In this document: piece after piece, positions 17,448 to 25,550 of the stretch
Position numbering within the stretch: the first letter of the stretch is position 1
How the letters are laid out: every line of letters begins with the position of its first letter
DNA from: Rhizobiaceae bacterium
GTDB taxonomy: Bacteria > Pseudomonadota > Alphaproteobacteria > Rhizobiales > Rhizobiaceae
Length of the DNA stretch: 64,000 nucleotides
Direction: 5' to 3'
NCBI GenBank assembly: GCA_029233925.1
Contig: JARGOX010000022.1
Location: 1 to 64,000, forward strand
Notes under the pieces: generated by a model
What the model saw: only the letters and a program-made list of their open reading frames with translations
The model's database searches: none
What the model was told of the DNA's origin: nothing
Made by a program: the position numbers and the translations under genes

Positions 17448-18125
17448 GTGATACCCTGGATCCATATTGATTCCGCAGAAATGCCCGGTGGCGGGGAACT
17501 TCGCCTCAAGCAAAGGGGTAGCGAATTTTCCATCATGCTGGGCTCCATCGAGCTGATGAACAGCCGCCTCAGCGGGTCTGAAGAGGCACTGGCCACCATG
17601 TCCTGTAAAAGGATTGCTGGCCTGAAACGACCAAAGATTCTGATTGGCGGTCTTGGTATGGGCTTTACCCTGCGCGCCAGCCTTGCCGTACTCGGTGAAG
17701 ATGCGCGCATATCCGTTGCGGAATTGGTGCCTTCCGTTGTTGTATGGGCGCGGGGTCCCATGTCGGGGATATTCGGTACATGCCTGGATGATCCGCGCGT
17801 CTCGATCATGGAGGAGGATGTTGGCCGGTCGATCAGTGCCGGCAAGGCAGCCTATGATGCCATCCTTCTTGACGTTGACAACGGACCTGAAGGACTCACG
17901 CGCAAGGCCAATGACGACATCTACAGCGTTGAGGGACTTAGGGCTGCGGGTTGGGCTTTGCGACCCGACGGGGTTCTTGCTGTCTGGTCATCGGGACCGA
18001 ACAGCCAATTTACCCGCCGCTTGAGTAAGGCCGGCTTTGTTGTCGAAGAGGTGAGCGTACGCGCCAATGGAAAAGGCCGTGGTGCCCGCCATGTCATCTG
18101 GTTTGCGACCAAAAGGCAGCACTGA
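17448..18125 (+). CDS. Spermidine-synthase-like methyltransferase-fold protein
   Basis: Protein of 225 residues with a Rossmann core like polyamine aminopropyltransferases: ILIGGLGMGFTLRASLAVL (nucleoside-binding glycine motif), VAELVPSVVVWARG, and YDAILLDVDNGPEGL (catalytic-loop aspartates). It lacks the N-terminal beta-barrel of full SpeE, so substrate and reaction are unproven. GTG 17448 is chosen because AAGG lies about 8 bp upstream and homologues I recall begin IPWIHxDxA; in-frame starts at 17394 and 17343 give longer versions. A 17-bp stem terminator follows directly. Confidence 0.75.
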   Translation: MIPWIHIDSAEMPGGGELRLKQRGSEFSIMLGSIELMNSRLSGSEEALATMSCKRIAGLKRPKILIGGLGMGFTLRASLAVLGEDARISVAELVPSVVVWARGPMSGIFGTCLDDPRVSIMEEDVGRSISAGKAAYDAILLDVDNGPEGLTRKANDDIYSVEGLRAAGWALRPDGVLAVWSSGPNSQFTRRLSKAGFVVEEVSVRANGKGRGARHVIWFATKRQH

Positions 18126-18159
18126 ACCTGTTCAAATGTGCCCATTTGAACAGGTTCAG
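18122..18159. terminator. Hairpin between convergent genes
   Basis: Arms CTGAACCTGTTCAAATG (18122-18138) and CATTTGAACAGGTTCAG (18143-18159) form a perfect 17-bp stem with a 4-base loop. It overlaps the stop codon of the spermidine-synthase-like gene and lies 22 bp from the end of the DUF6481 gene. It probably terminates both transcripts. Confidence 0.75.
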
Positions 18160-18181
18160 CTTCTGAAAATAATCGTTGCAA

Positions 18182-18532
18182 TCAGCGCTTGCGGGCTTTT
18201 CGAGCAGCGTACCGCCGATCCCGTTCTGCCTTGCGCTCAGCCTCTTCAGCAACGGCTTTGTCCGCTTCAAGTCTGAGAGCGGCAGCGCGCGCTTCTTCTT
18301 CCGCTTTGGCTCTTTCGGCCGCTTCGATTTTTTCGCGTTCGGCCTTTTCCTTCTTCAGGCGCAGGTTTTCAGCGCGCCGGGCTTCGCGGGCGGCCGCAAC
18401 GGCGGCCCTTTCGGCACGCTTTTCCAGCATTTCCGGATCCGGAGCGGCTTTGAATTTATTCAGCAGTTCAAGTTTGGCTTCAGACGCAGCCTTGCGGCGG
18501 TCTTCCAGGCCACTTCCCATAGGTTGTTTCAT
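18182..18532 (-). CDS. DUF6481 family protein (small, coiled-coil, highly charged)
   Basis: Protein of 116 residues, nearly all Ala, Glu, Lys and Arg, predicted as one long helix/coiled coil (residues about 25-110). The start MKQPMGSGLEDRRKAASEAK matches the DUF6481 family that I recall from alphaproteobacteria; its function is unknown. It has no signal peptide and an arginine/lysine-rich end (RRYAARKARKR). It stands alone, with a terminator shared with the convergent neighbour. Confidence 0.8.
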   Translation of the reverse strand: MKQPMGSGLEDRRKAASEAKLELLNKFKAAPDPEMLEKRAERAAVAAAREARRAENLRLKKEKAEREKIEAAERAKAEEEARAAALRLEADKAVAEEAERKAERDRRYAARKARKR

Positions 18533-18853
18533 ATGATGTCAGCTCATGTCGATGCAGTTTTCGTTGACTGACGTTAGCCGATCAGATGATGACCGAGCGT
18601 TGCTTCTTCGTTGCAAAACGTCAGATGAATGGCTTGTCTAGCCCATTGGCCGGTTTGAATCAATCGTAAGTCGTCAAGGGATGCAATTGATCCTATTAAT
18701 CAGGTAAACCGCGACGAATTGTCAAACATGGCAAATATTGAATGTGTTAGTGTACGTCCATGGCTGGTGTTGGCATTTGTGTTTCCAGCAGATTGCCGAA
18801 TGGGCAGTTTGAATCCAAATTGCGTCGAAACAGCACGATTATTGGAGCAAGGC

Positions 18854-19774
18854 ATGATCAGAAATTCGCTACGCCTGTTTTTACTTGCGATATTCATGAC
18901 AACACCACCGGCCCTGGCGGAAAATCTCGAGGTTCAGGTGGTCACGGGCGGCGTTTGGGCGCTGGTCGGTCCGCATGAACAGCGATCTGCTTCCAACCTT
19001 GCCAACAATGCAACATTTGGTGTTGTGGCGACAGGTGACGGTGTGGTGCTGATCGATGCCGGTGGCAGTTGGAAGGGCGCGGAGGAAATTCACGCAGCAA
19101 TAGGATCGCTAACGGATGAACCTGTGAAATTTGTCATCAATTCCGGTGGGCAGGACCACCGCTGGCTGGGCAATGGCTACTGGAAATTGCAGGGCGCCAA
19201 AATCATTGCGTCCGCCCGTGCGGTGGATGATCAGGCGGAGCGTCAATCGATGCAATTGTCCATGCTCAAACAATTGCTGGGTGATGCATTAAGCGGGACT
19301 GAACCATCGCAGGCGGATATCGTTTTTGAGGATGCCTACAGTTTTGAACTTGGTGGGATGACTTTCGAGATCGTCCAGCCGGGAACGGCCCACACACCAG
19401 GTGACAGTTTTGTGTGGCTCAAGGCGAAGGACACCGTATTTGCCGGCGACATTGTATTTGTCGAGCGGCTGCTGGGTGTTCTGCCGCAGTCCAATGCCAA
19501 AAGCTGGATTGCGGCCTTTGAAACGATGGCGGCGCTCAATCCCGCCCATGTGGTTCCAGGCCATGGCCATGCCACGGGCATGCAGCAGGCTCGGGTCGAT
19601 ACCTACGACTATCTGGTCAATCTGCGTGAAAAAATTGCTCAGCACATCGATGCGGGAGGCGACATGATCGGTTCGGTTGGGGTGGATCAAACAGCATTTT
19701 CCGGGCTGGATCAATTTGATCTTTTGTCCAAACGCAATGCGCAACAGGTGTATTCGGAAATGGAGTGGGAGTGA
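18854..19774 (+). CDS. Exported metallo-beta-lactamase-fold protein with altered metal motif
   Basis: Periplasmic protein of 306 residues with a signal peptide at 1-22 (SLRLFLLAIFMTTPPALA). It has the MBL fold order: VVATGDGVVLIDAGGS, the motif region FVINSGGQDHRWLGNG, TAHTPGDSFVWL, VFAGDIVF and HVVPGHGHATG. In place of HxHxDH it has SGGQDH, so two zinc-ligand histidines are lost while D and H remain. The ATG at 18854 has GGAGCAAGG upstream; the frame stays open to 18719 without a better start. It may bind one metal, or none. Quinoprotein-relay and SoxH-like hydrolases are the nearest families that I can name. Confidence 0.8.
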   Translation: MIRNSLRLFLLAIFMTTPPALAENLEVQVVTGGVWALVGPHEQRSASNLANNATFGVVATGDGVVLIDAGGSWKGAEEIHAAIGSLTDEPVKFVINSGGQDHRWLGNGYWKLQGAKIIASARAVDDQAERQSMQLSMLKQLLGDALSGTEPSQADIVFEDAYSFELGGMTFEIVQPGTAHTPGDSFVWLKAKDTVFAGDIVFVERLLGVLPQSNAKSWIAAFETMAALNPAHVVPGHGHATGMQQARVDTYDYLVNLREKIAQHIDAGGDMIGSVGVDQTAFSGLDQFDLLSKRNAQQVYSEMEWE

Positions 19775-19867
19775 TCCGCAGCCGCGTTTATCCGTATCGA
19801 TCTTTGGTATGAGCAGGCAATGACGCCACAATTGCAATCTTGGCATGTACGGTTCCAATAGCGCTTC

Positions 19868-19909
19868 ACATTTGTTACTATTGAACGATCGTTCAATAGT
19901 AACAAATGT
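19868..19909. promoter_or_regulatory. Perfect 42-bp palindrome, probable TetR/BetI-type operator
   Basis: Arms ACATTTGTTACTATTGAACG and its exact complement flank a central AT, with no mismatch. The core ATTGAACGATCGTTCAAT resembles BetI-type TetR operators. It ends 10 bp before the Rieske ATG and directly before its ribosome site (GGTGAGG), so a bound repressor would block transcription. The same sequence in mRNA could also fold into a long stem next to the start codon. Confidence 0.85.
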
Positions 19910-19919
19910 TGGTGAGGCC

Positions 19920-21140
19920 ATGAAACACCCGGAATCCAAGAGAAAAACGGCTATTCCAAAGGACTGGAACAGGGGCGGCCTTCCCGGATGGACCTACCAC
20001 AGTGATGCGTTTCTGCAGTTGGAAAAGCAGGCAATTTTTGGCAATCACTGGCAGATTGCCTGCCATGTTTCCGACATTCCGGAAAGGGGCAGCTACCTCG
20101 CATTTGACGTTTGTGATGAACGCGCACTGATTGTGCGCGGCCAGGATGATGAGATCCGGGCTTTTCACAATCTGTGCCGTCATCGTGGTTCGCGGCTGGT
20201 TTCAGATGAGGCCGGGCAATGCAAGAGTGCGCTGGTTTGCCCCTTCCACGGATGGGTTTACAACCTGGATGGCACATTGCGGGGCGCCGCCCGACCTGAA
20301 AGTTTTCCGGCTCTCGATAAAGCAATGTTTGGCCTGAAGCCCCTTGAACTGGAGATATGGAACGGTTTCATTTTTATTCGATTTGCAGCGGGTCCTCAGC
20401 CATCTGTCCGTGATCTGATGCAGCCTTTTGCCGAAGAAATGTCGCATTATCGCATGGCCGATATTCTGCCAACGGATGGAATGTGGTCGCAGACCTCGCC
20501 GGTAAACTGGAAATCGGTGCGTGATGTCGACAATGAAGGCTATCATGTGGCGCTTGCTCACCCGGCGCTTCAGGATCTTTATGGTTCCAGCTACTACGAT
20601 GAACCATTCATCGATGGTGTGTGCCGTTCCTATGCCGAATGCAACAGCAATGGCGGACGTCGCTGGAGCGTCAAACACTACACAAAGCTTCTTGCACCCG
20701 GTGTGACCCTGCCGGAAACGATGAAAAGGTCGTGGATTTATTACACATTGTTTCCCAATGCGGTCATTGCCGTCACGCCGGAACTGGTGCAGTTTTATCA
20801 GGAGTTTCCTCTTTCAACCGGCCAGACCCTGCTGCGTGGAGCGATCTACAGGAATCCCGATGAGACACGGCAGCAACGGCTTGCCCGATACCTTGCCTAT
20901 CGCATTGATCGCGATACGATGGCGGAAGACGTGCAGCTGACCCAATGGTCCAATGAGGCCATGACCTCCAGTGGTTTTGAAGGCTTCTACCTGTCTGATC
21001 TGGAATATGGGGTGAAAACGCACCATGATCTGATCCGGCGCGCCTTGCCGGTCTCAACGCTTGGTGAACAGCCCGGCGAAGATGCAATCAGGCCATTGAA
21101 CGCAAAAATGCTGTTGCATGAGGCCGTCGGGGACGGATGA
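19920..21140 (+). CDS. Rieske [2Fe-2S] monooxygenase, quaternary-ammonium type
   Basis: Oxygenase alpha subunit of 406 residues. Rieske ligands are C86-x-H88 and C107-x2-H110. The mononuclear iron site is in NWKSVRDVDNEGYHVALAHP, with H209 and H214. The residue that usually bridges electron transfer is E206 (ExYH) rather than the Asp of ring-hydroxylating dioxygenases; Glu here is typical of choline, glycine betaine and carnitine monooxygenases. No reductase gene is adjacent. ATG 19920 has GGTGAGG upstream and the palindromic operator just before it; the frame upstream is open only across the palindrome. Inferred role: oxidative demethylation or C-N cleavage of a betaine-like substrate brought in by the neighbouring importer. 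Confidence 0.85.
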   Translation: MKHPESKRKTAIPKDWNRGGLPGWTYHSDAFLQLEKQAIFGNHWQIACHVSDIPERGSYLAFDVCDERALIVRGQDDEIRAFHNLCRHRGSRLVSDEAGQCKSALVCPFHGWVYNLDGTLRGAARPESFPALDKAMFGLKPLELEIWNGFIFIRFAAGPQPSVRDLMQPFAEEMSHYRMADILPTDGMWSQTSPVNWKSVRDVDNEGYHVALAHPALQDLYGSSYYDEPFIDGVCRSYAECNSNGGRRWSVKHYTKLLAPGVTLPETMKRSWIYYTLFPNAVIAVTPELVQFYQEFPLSTGQTLLRGAIYRNPDETRQQRLARYLAYRIDRDTMAEDVQLTQWSNEAMTSSGFEGFYLSDLEYGVKTHHDLIRRALPVSTLGEQPGEDAIRPLNAKMLLHEAVGDG

Positions 21141-22517
21141 TTAGCCGTTCCAGATCCCTTCTGATCGCAGATCATCCATGGTGCGCGAAATGCCCTCATG
21201 CAGAATACCGGCCATGTCATCAATCTGCGCTTCAGCAATAATGAGAGGCGGCGACATGACGCACATATGGATGAGGGGTCGCACCAGCAGGCCCAATTCC
21301 TGGCAATGACGATCGATGCGCGCGCCCACTTCGGTATCAAGACGAAGCGGATTTCTGCTCTCCTTGTCGGCAACGCACTCAATACAGGCCATCAGCCCCA
21401 TGCCGCGGACCTCGCCGACAAGCGACAATTCTTCCAGCGACTTGAGCTTATCCTGGAAATGGGGCGAAACGGATCTGGCGTTGTCGATAATGCCGCCTTC
21501 CAGCAGATCAAGGTTTTTCAGTGCCACAGCGCATCCGACGGGATGACTGGAATAGGTCAGTCCGTGGGCATACATGGCTTCCGGGTGGTTGGAGGCGCGC
21601 AAATCCTCCATCAGCGCGGCGGAAACCATCATGCCGCCCAATGGAAAATAGCCCGAGGTCACACCCTTTGCGAAGGTTATGATATCCGGCACGACGTCAA
21701 ACATTTCCTGTGACGCAAAGATGTGGCCAAGCCTGCCGAAGGCGGTGACAACCTCGTCTGCGATGAACAGGATTTCGTTTTGGCGGCAGATATCCCGGAT
21801 GCGCTTGAAATAGCCTTCCGGCGGTACGATGACGCCGCCCGATGCCATGATGGGTTCCCCCACAAAGGCCGCAATATTTTCTGCGCCATGATCGGCAATC
21901 GCCTGTTCGAATTCCGCAACCAGATGGTCGGCAAAACCCGCCATATCCATTGCTTCAGGCCGCCTGAAGGGATCCGGGTTGGACAGTTTTATAAACATAC
22001 CGTCCGCATAGTCCATCCAGTCCCGGTTTCTCTGGCTGCCGTTGAGCGAGGCCGAAAGATAGGTGCTGCCATGATAGCCGCCTTCGCGGCACAGGATCTT
22101 TTTCTTCGATGGTCTGCCTCTGACATTGTTGTAAAATTGCGCAAAGCGAAGGGCGCTTTCAATGGCTGTCGATCCGCCGGTGGTGAAGAACACATGCTCA
22201 AGGTCACCGGGTGCATGCTCTGCCAGTCGCGAAGCCAGTTCAATGGCCGGCGCATTGCTGGTATACCAGGGCGAATTATAGGACAGTTCCATCGCCTGTT
22301 TGTAGAGCGTATCGGCCATTTCCTCATTGCGATGGCCGACATTCGTACACCACATGCCGGCCGGACCGTCGATCAGCCAATTATCCTTGTCATCGCGCAC
22401 ATAGACGCCGCTGCCGGCACCTATGATGCTTTGCTTTGCACGGCCGATCGAACCGGCATAGGGCCATGGCTGGACAAGGTTTTCCGGCTGTGGTGCGTCT
22501 TTGGAAATGCTGGTCAT
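21141..22517 (-). CDS. Class III PLP-dependent aminotransferase
   Basis: Fold-type I omega-aminotransferase of 458 residues. PLP site: TGGSTAIESA (phosphate loop, 113-122), D254 in FIADEVVTAFGR and Schiff-base K284 in TFAKGVTSGYFPLGG. Family members move the amino group of omega-amino acids, diamines or taurine-like compounds to pyruvate or 2-oxoglutarate. Its ATG overlaps the stop of the methyltransferase-TetR gene by 4 bp, so it is made from the same transcript. It converges end to end with the Rieske gene, the two stops touching. Probable role: deamination of the substrate or product of the pathway. Confidence 0.88.
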   Translation of the reverse strand: MTSISKDAPQPENLVQPWPYAGSIGRAKQSIIGAGSGVYVRDDKDNWLIDGPAGMWCTNVGHRNEEMADTLYKQAMELSYNSPWYTSNAPAIELASRLAEHAPGDLEHVFFTTGGSTAIESALRFAQFYNNVRGRPSKKKILCREGGYHGSTYLSASLNGSQRNRDWMDYADGMFIKLSNPDPFRRPEAMDMAGFADHLVAEFEQAIADHGAENIAAFVGEPIMASGGVIVPPEGYFKRIRDICRQNEILFIADEVVTAFGRLGHIFASQEMFDVVPDIITFAKGVTSGYFPLGGMMVSAALMEDLRASNHPEAMYAHGLTYSSHPVGCAVALKNLDLLEGGIIDNARSVSPHFQDKLKSLEELSLVGEVRGMGLMACIECVADKESRNPLRLDTEVGARIDRHCQELGLLVRPLIHMCVMSPPLIIAEAQIDDMAGILHEGISRTMDDLRSEGIWNG

Positions 22518-24010
22518 TGGCCGTCTTTCTGATCAATCAGGGTTCCGTCCTCGCGAAAATGTTTCGGGAACAGGGTTCCAAGCGTTTTCAGGGAAGTCTC
22601 CAATGCCGTTTTGCGCTTGAAATCCCTGCCTGCCAGCATCAGCCGCAACCACAGTCCTTCCTGCAGTGCATAGATGGAGGTTGCTATGGCCTTCGGCTCG
22701 AAATTGTATCCGGCTTCGGTTTTCAGTCCCTGGCACAGATCGCGCAGGGCACCCAGAAAATCATCGTCACGTGCCCAGCACAGCTTGCGGTAGGCGGGGC
22801 GTGTCTTTGCCTCGGACAGGAAGGCAAACCAGGTGGCAATCTTGCGGGTATTGCAAACGTGGTTGTCAAAATCGGCGACAATCATTGCCCGCAGTTGCGC
22901 TGCCGGACTGTCCGCGGCCTTCTCTATGGCTGTTTTCCAGTGGAGGGCATAATCATCGGCCATGAACTGCAATGTTTCGATGAACAGCCGTTCCTTGCTT
23001 TCAAAATGGAAATTGGCAATCCCGCGCGACAATCCGGCGCCCTTGGTCACATGGGCCATGGTCGTTTCCGCATAACCGCGTGTGGCGATTGAGTCGATGG
23101 TCGCACCGATCAGTTGTTGTTGCCTGAATTCCTTGGACGCCCTGCTGCGCGCTGGCACGGCGTTGGGGCTGTGCTGCTTTTTTCCGGCGGGCAGCGAGGG
23201 CGCGCCAGTCGCTTCCGTCAAAAGCGGCTTTGTTGCAAACAGATGGGTCGGGCGGTGCTCGCCGCTATCCAGCACCACCAGCATGGCGGCCCATGTTTGA
23301 ATGTTCTTGTCGACATAAGATTTGCCGACGGCCTCGCAGGCTGGCTCGTAGAGCGGCCCTTTCAACCGCTCCAGTTCAGCCCTTGCCGTCTTGCGATACC
23401 AGGCATTGCGGTTGACGCTTTTGATCTCGGTCAGGCCAGCCAGTTGCATGGCGCGTTTGGTGCGTTCGGGCGAAGCCATGCCGAAACTCAAACCTTCCGC
23501 CTTCAGATAGGCGCGCATGGCCGCTGAAGGTCTTCCATCATGGGAGGTCAACCAGTCACTGGCGGCAAACAAACCACCCGGCCTGATGATCCGGAAAATC
23601 TCTGCAAACAGGGCTTCCTTGTCTGCCACATGAACCAGCGCATCCTTGGAAAACACGATATCGAAAGAGCCGTCATCAAAGGGCAGGGGGCCGGGCTCCC
23701 CCAGGATGAAGGATGCCCGCTCCGTCAGGCCCTTGGCGATAGTGCGCGCGTTTGCCCGTTCAATGACAGGTTCTTCGACATCAAACCCGACAATCTGTGA
23801 CAGGGGGTAGGTTTCTGCCAGATGAAGGGTCGCCCCGCCCGCACCGCAGCCCAGGTCCAATACGCGCGCACCTGCAAAGTCGAGATTGGAGACGATCCGA
23901 TCAACCTCTTTTGAACCACCAGGAGACAGAAAACCCTTACCCCAGAGGGACTCGAGGAAACGGATGGCCTTATCGTCATATTCCGGAGCCTGGGTGGTTT
24001 CCTGTGCCAC
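22514..24010 (-). CDS. Fused SAM methyltransferase and BetI-like TetR regulator
   Basis: One continuous 498-residue frame. Residues 1-262 form a class I methyltransferase: YDDKAIRFLESLWGKGFLSPGG (start like phosphoethanolamine/glycine methyltransferases), SAM motif VLDLGCGAGG at 50-59, VGFDVEE, and FDIVFSKDALVHV. After a linker at 263-292, residues 293-488 are a TetR protein with a helix-turn-helix about 300-340 and a C-terminal domain close to BetI (FHFESKERLFIETL, YALQEGLWLRLMLAGR). GTG 24010 is chosen because AGGAG lies 5 bp upstream and the fold starts there; the frame is open to 24142. It is coupled to the aminotransferase by ATGA overlap. I infer a sensor-repressor that binds a methylated amine, or a methyltransferase under self control. 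Confidence 0.85.
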   Translation of the reverse strand: MAQETTQAPEYDDKAIRFLESLWGKGFLSPGGSKEVDRIVSNLDFAGARVLDLGCGAGGATLHLAETYPLSQIVGFDVEEPVIERANARTIAKGLTERASFILGEPGPLPFDDGSFDIVFSKDALVHVADKEALFAEIFRIIRPGGLFAASDWLTSHDGRPSAAMRAYLKAEGLSFGMASPERTKRAMQLAGLTEIKSVNRNAWYRKTARAELERLKGPLYEPACEAVGKSYVDKNIQTWAAMLVVLDSGEHRPTHLFATKPLLTEATGAPSLPAGKKQHSPNAVPARSRASKEFRQQQLIGATIDSIATRGYAETTMAHVTKGAGLSRGIANFHFESKERLFIETLQFMADDYALHWKTAIEKAADSPAAQLRAMIVADFDNHVCNTRKIATWFAFLSEAKTRPAYRKLCWARDDDFLGALRDLCQGLKTEAGYNFEPKAIATSIYALQEGLWLRLMLAGRDFKRKTALETSLKTLGTLFPKHFREDGTLIDQKDGQ

Positions 24011-24083
24011 TATCGCTCCTGCATTTCCAAATTGCATGATGGGCCGTGCTCTGATGTAATCAGCGCAACCGGAGAGAATTGCC

Positions 24084-24308
24084 ATGCTGCAAATCGCGTG
24101 CGAGTCCATTGAAGACGAGACACAAATGCGACTGTTGAACACACCGCCCGGGCCAGTACGTTCGGGTATTGAGCGTTATTCGGCCGCCATGCATTTCTAC
24201 CAGAACGGCAAACTTTCCGCAGAGCTTCTCGAGATCTATCGCATCTGCTGCAAACTGGATCACGAGGATCCGATAAAGGTCGCACGGCTGGAAGGGGTGA
24301 TTGCATGA
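24084..24308 (+). CDS. Small conserved-looking hypothetical protein, 74 aa
   Basis: Not a family that I can name. It is soluble, with no signal peptide or TM helix. It contains a compact motif RYSAAMHFYQNGKLSAELLEIYRICCKLDHEDP that looks like a helical fold. Evidence that it is real: ATG with GGAGA 8 bp upstream, placement in the only gap between the methyltransferase-TetR gene and the serine hydrolase, and divergent orientation 73 bp from the GTG of the former, so they would share a promoter region. It ends 3 bp from the convergent hydrolase stop. Confidence 0.6.
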   Translation: MLQIACESIEDETQMRLLNTPPGPVRSGIERYSAAMHFYQNGKLSAELLEIYRICCKLDHEDPIKVARLEGVIA

Positions 24309-24311
24309 AGG

Positions 24312-25499
24312 TCAATGTCCGGCCATTTTTGAGAACTGCTTTAGAAAGGCGACGCCTTGCACATCCAGCAGATCGTCCTGCGGCAAAGCCTGAGACGAGA
24401 GTTTGACGATGACAATTTGCGTTTCCGGATCAACAAAGAGCCATTGTCCATGAATGCCGATCGCCAGATAGGCCAATGACGGTCTTGCCAATAGATACCA
24501 CTTGTTGCGATAGCGCCCACCGGGCAGGAAAGTGGAGAAATTGCCGTTTTCCCAGGCCGCTTCATCACCATTGTGGCGCATGTCATGGATCCATGCCTCT
24601 GGAATGACCTGAACACCATTTGCCGCGCCATGATCGAGCAACAGGTTTCCAAGCTTCAGCAGGTCGCGAGCCGTAACGCTGATGCCGCCTGCACTGCGCG
24701 GCGTGCCCTTTTGGTCAACCGTGATCAGGGCATTGGAATTTGCACCCATGGGATGCCACAGCAAATCCTCCATGATCTGCGCATAGCTGGCGCCCGTGCA
24801 GCGTTGCAATATGATTCCAAGCAAATCCGAATTGGGCGAGAGATACCGGAACGGACCGCCATGTGGTCCGGGGCCCTTGGCAATGGAGAGAAGCATGTCT
24901 TCGAGCGTTTCATTCGGCCTGCCGGCCAATGGCGGATTCCAAAGGGTCGCCCTTCGATAACGGGCATAATCGCCGTCCTCGTTGAGATATTCCTCGCTGA
25001 AATCAACGTTGGCGCGCATATCCAGCAGATGCTGCAAGGCGCAATCACCATAGCCACCTGACAGGGCTTGCGGCACGTAGTGGGACACCGGCTTTTGAAA
25101 ATCGAGTTCGCCCAAATTCTGCAAAAGGCCGGCAAGGATGCCGGTGAAGGATTTGGAAATGGAGAAGACGATGTGCGGGCGATCTGCTCGCGAACAGCTG
25201 TCCTGCCAGCAAAGGATCGGTTTTCCTGCCTTGGAAACGAGGAATTGATCCGTATGGGAGCGCCGCAAAAACGACGAGACGGTCTCGGGCCTGTCGGACA
25301 GGCGGACCATCTGCGAAAAAGCCGGGTCTGAATTGTCTGCTTTAGGCTCATCTGCAGGCAGCCCGCAGGCACGTATGATAGAGGATGGAACAAGTTCAGC
25401 TACATTCTCAAAAGCCCATTTGCTGAAAGGGCGTTCCCGCCAATTGTGCAAACCAACGTCGCTGCGGGCAAATCCATATGTATTTTGAAAGTGTTCCAT
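24312..25499 (-). CDS. Serine hydrolase, class C beta-lactamase fold (NylB/EstB-like)
   Basis: Protein of 395 residues with nucleophile motif S113-I-S-K116 (SxxK) and FRYLSPNSDLLG, equivalent to the YxN element. Length and both motifs match 6-aminohexanoate-dimer hydrolase (NylB) and esterase EstB relatives. No signal peptide is seen, so it should be cytoplasmic. ATG 25499 is chosen because AAGG lies 5 bp upstream; the ATGs at 25544 and 25529 fall in a hairpin that follows the binding-protein gene. It is in line after the importer genes, so it may split an amide or ester of the imported amine, which is inference. Confidence 0.82.
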   Translation of the reverse strand: MEHFQNTYGFARSDVGLHNWRERPFSKWAFENVAELVPSSIIRACGLPADEPKADNSDPAFSQMVRLSDRPETVSSFLRRSHTDQFLVSKAGKPILCWQDSCSRADRPHIVFSISKSFTGILAGLLQNLGELDFQKPVSHYVPQALSGGYGDCALQHLLDMRANVDFSEEYLNEDGDYARYRRATLWNPPLAGRPNETLEDMLLSIAKGPGPHGGPFRYLSPNSDLLGIILQRCTGASYAQIMEDLLWHPMGANSNALITVDQKGTPRSAGGISVTARDLLKLGNLLLDHGAANGVQVIPEAWIHDMRHNGDEAAWENGNFSTFLPGGRYRNKWYLLARPSLAYLAIGIHGQWLFVDPETQIVIVKLSSQALPQDDLLDVQGVAFLKQFSKMAGH

Positions 25500-25516
25500 G
25501 CCTGCCTTTTCAAAGT

Positions 25517-25542
25517 GCCAGGGGCCCATTTGAGCCCCCGGC
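25517..25542 (-). terminator. GC-rich hairpin after the binding-protein gene
   Basis: Arms GCCAGGGGC (25517-25525) and GCCCCCGGC (25534-25542), 9 bp with one G-T type mismatch, lie just after the solute-binding-protein stop and before the chosen hydrolase start. It probably reduces read-through or stabilises the upstream message. Confidence 0.5.
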
Positions 25543-25550
25543 AATTTTTC

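Noticed and set aside
21141-22517. Reading the aminotransferase as glutamate-1-semialdehyde mutase
   Set aside because: No GSA-specific context such as heme genes; the PLP motifs and neighbours fit an omega-aminotransferase better.
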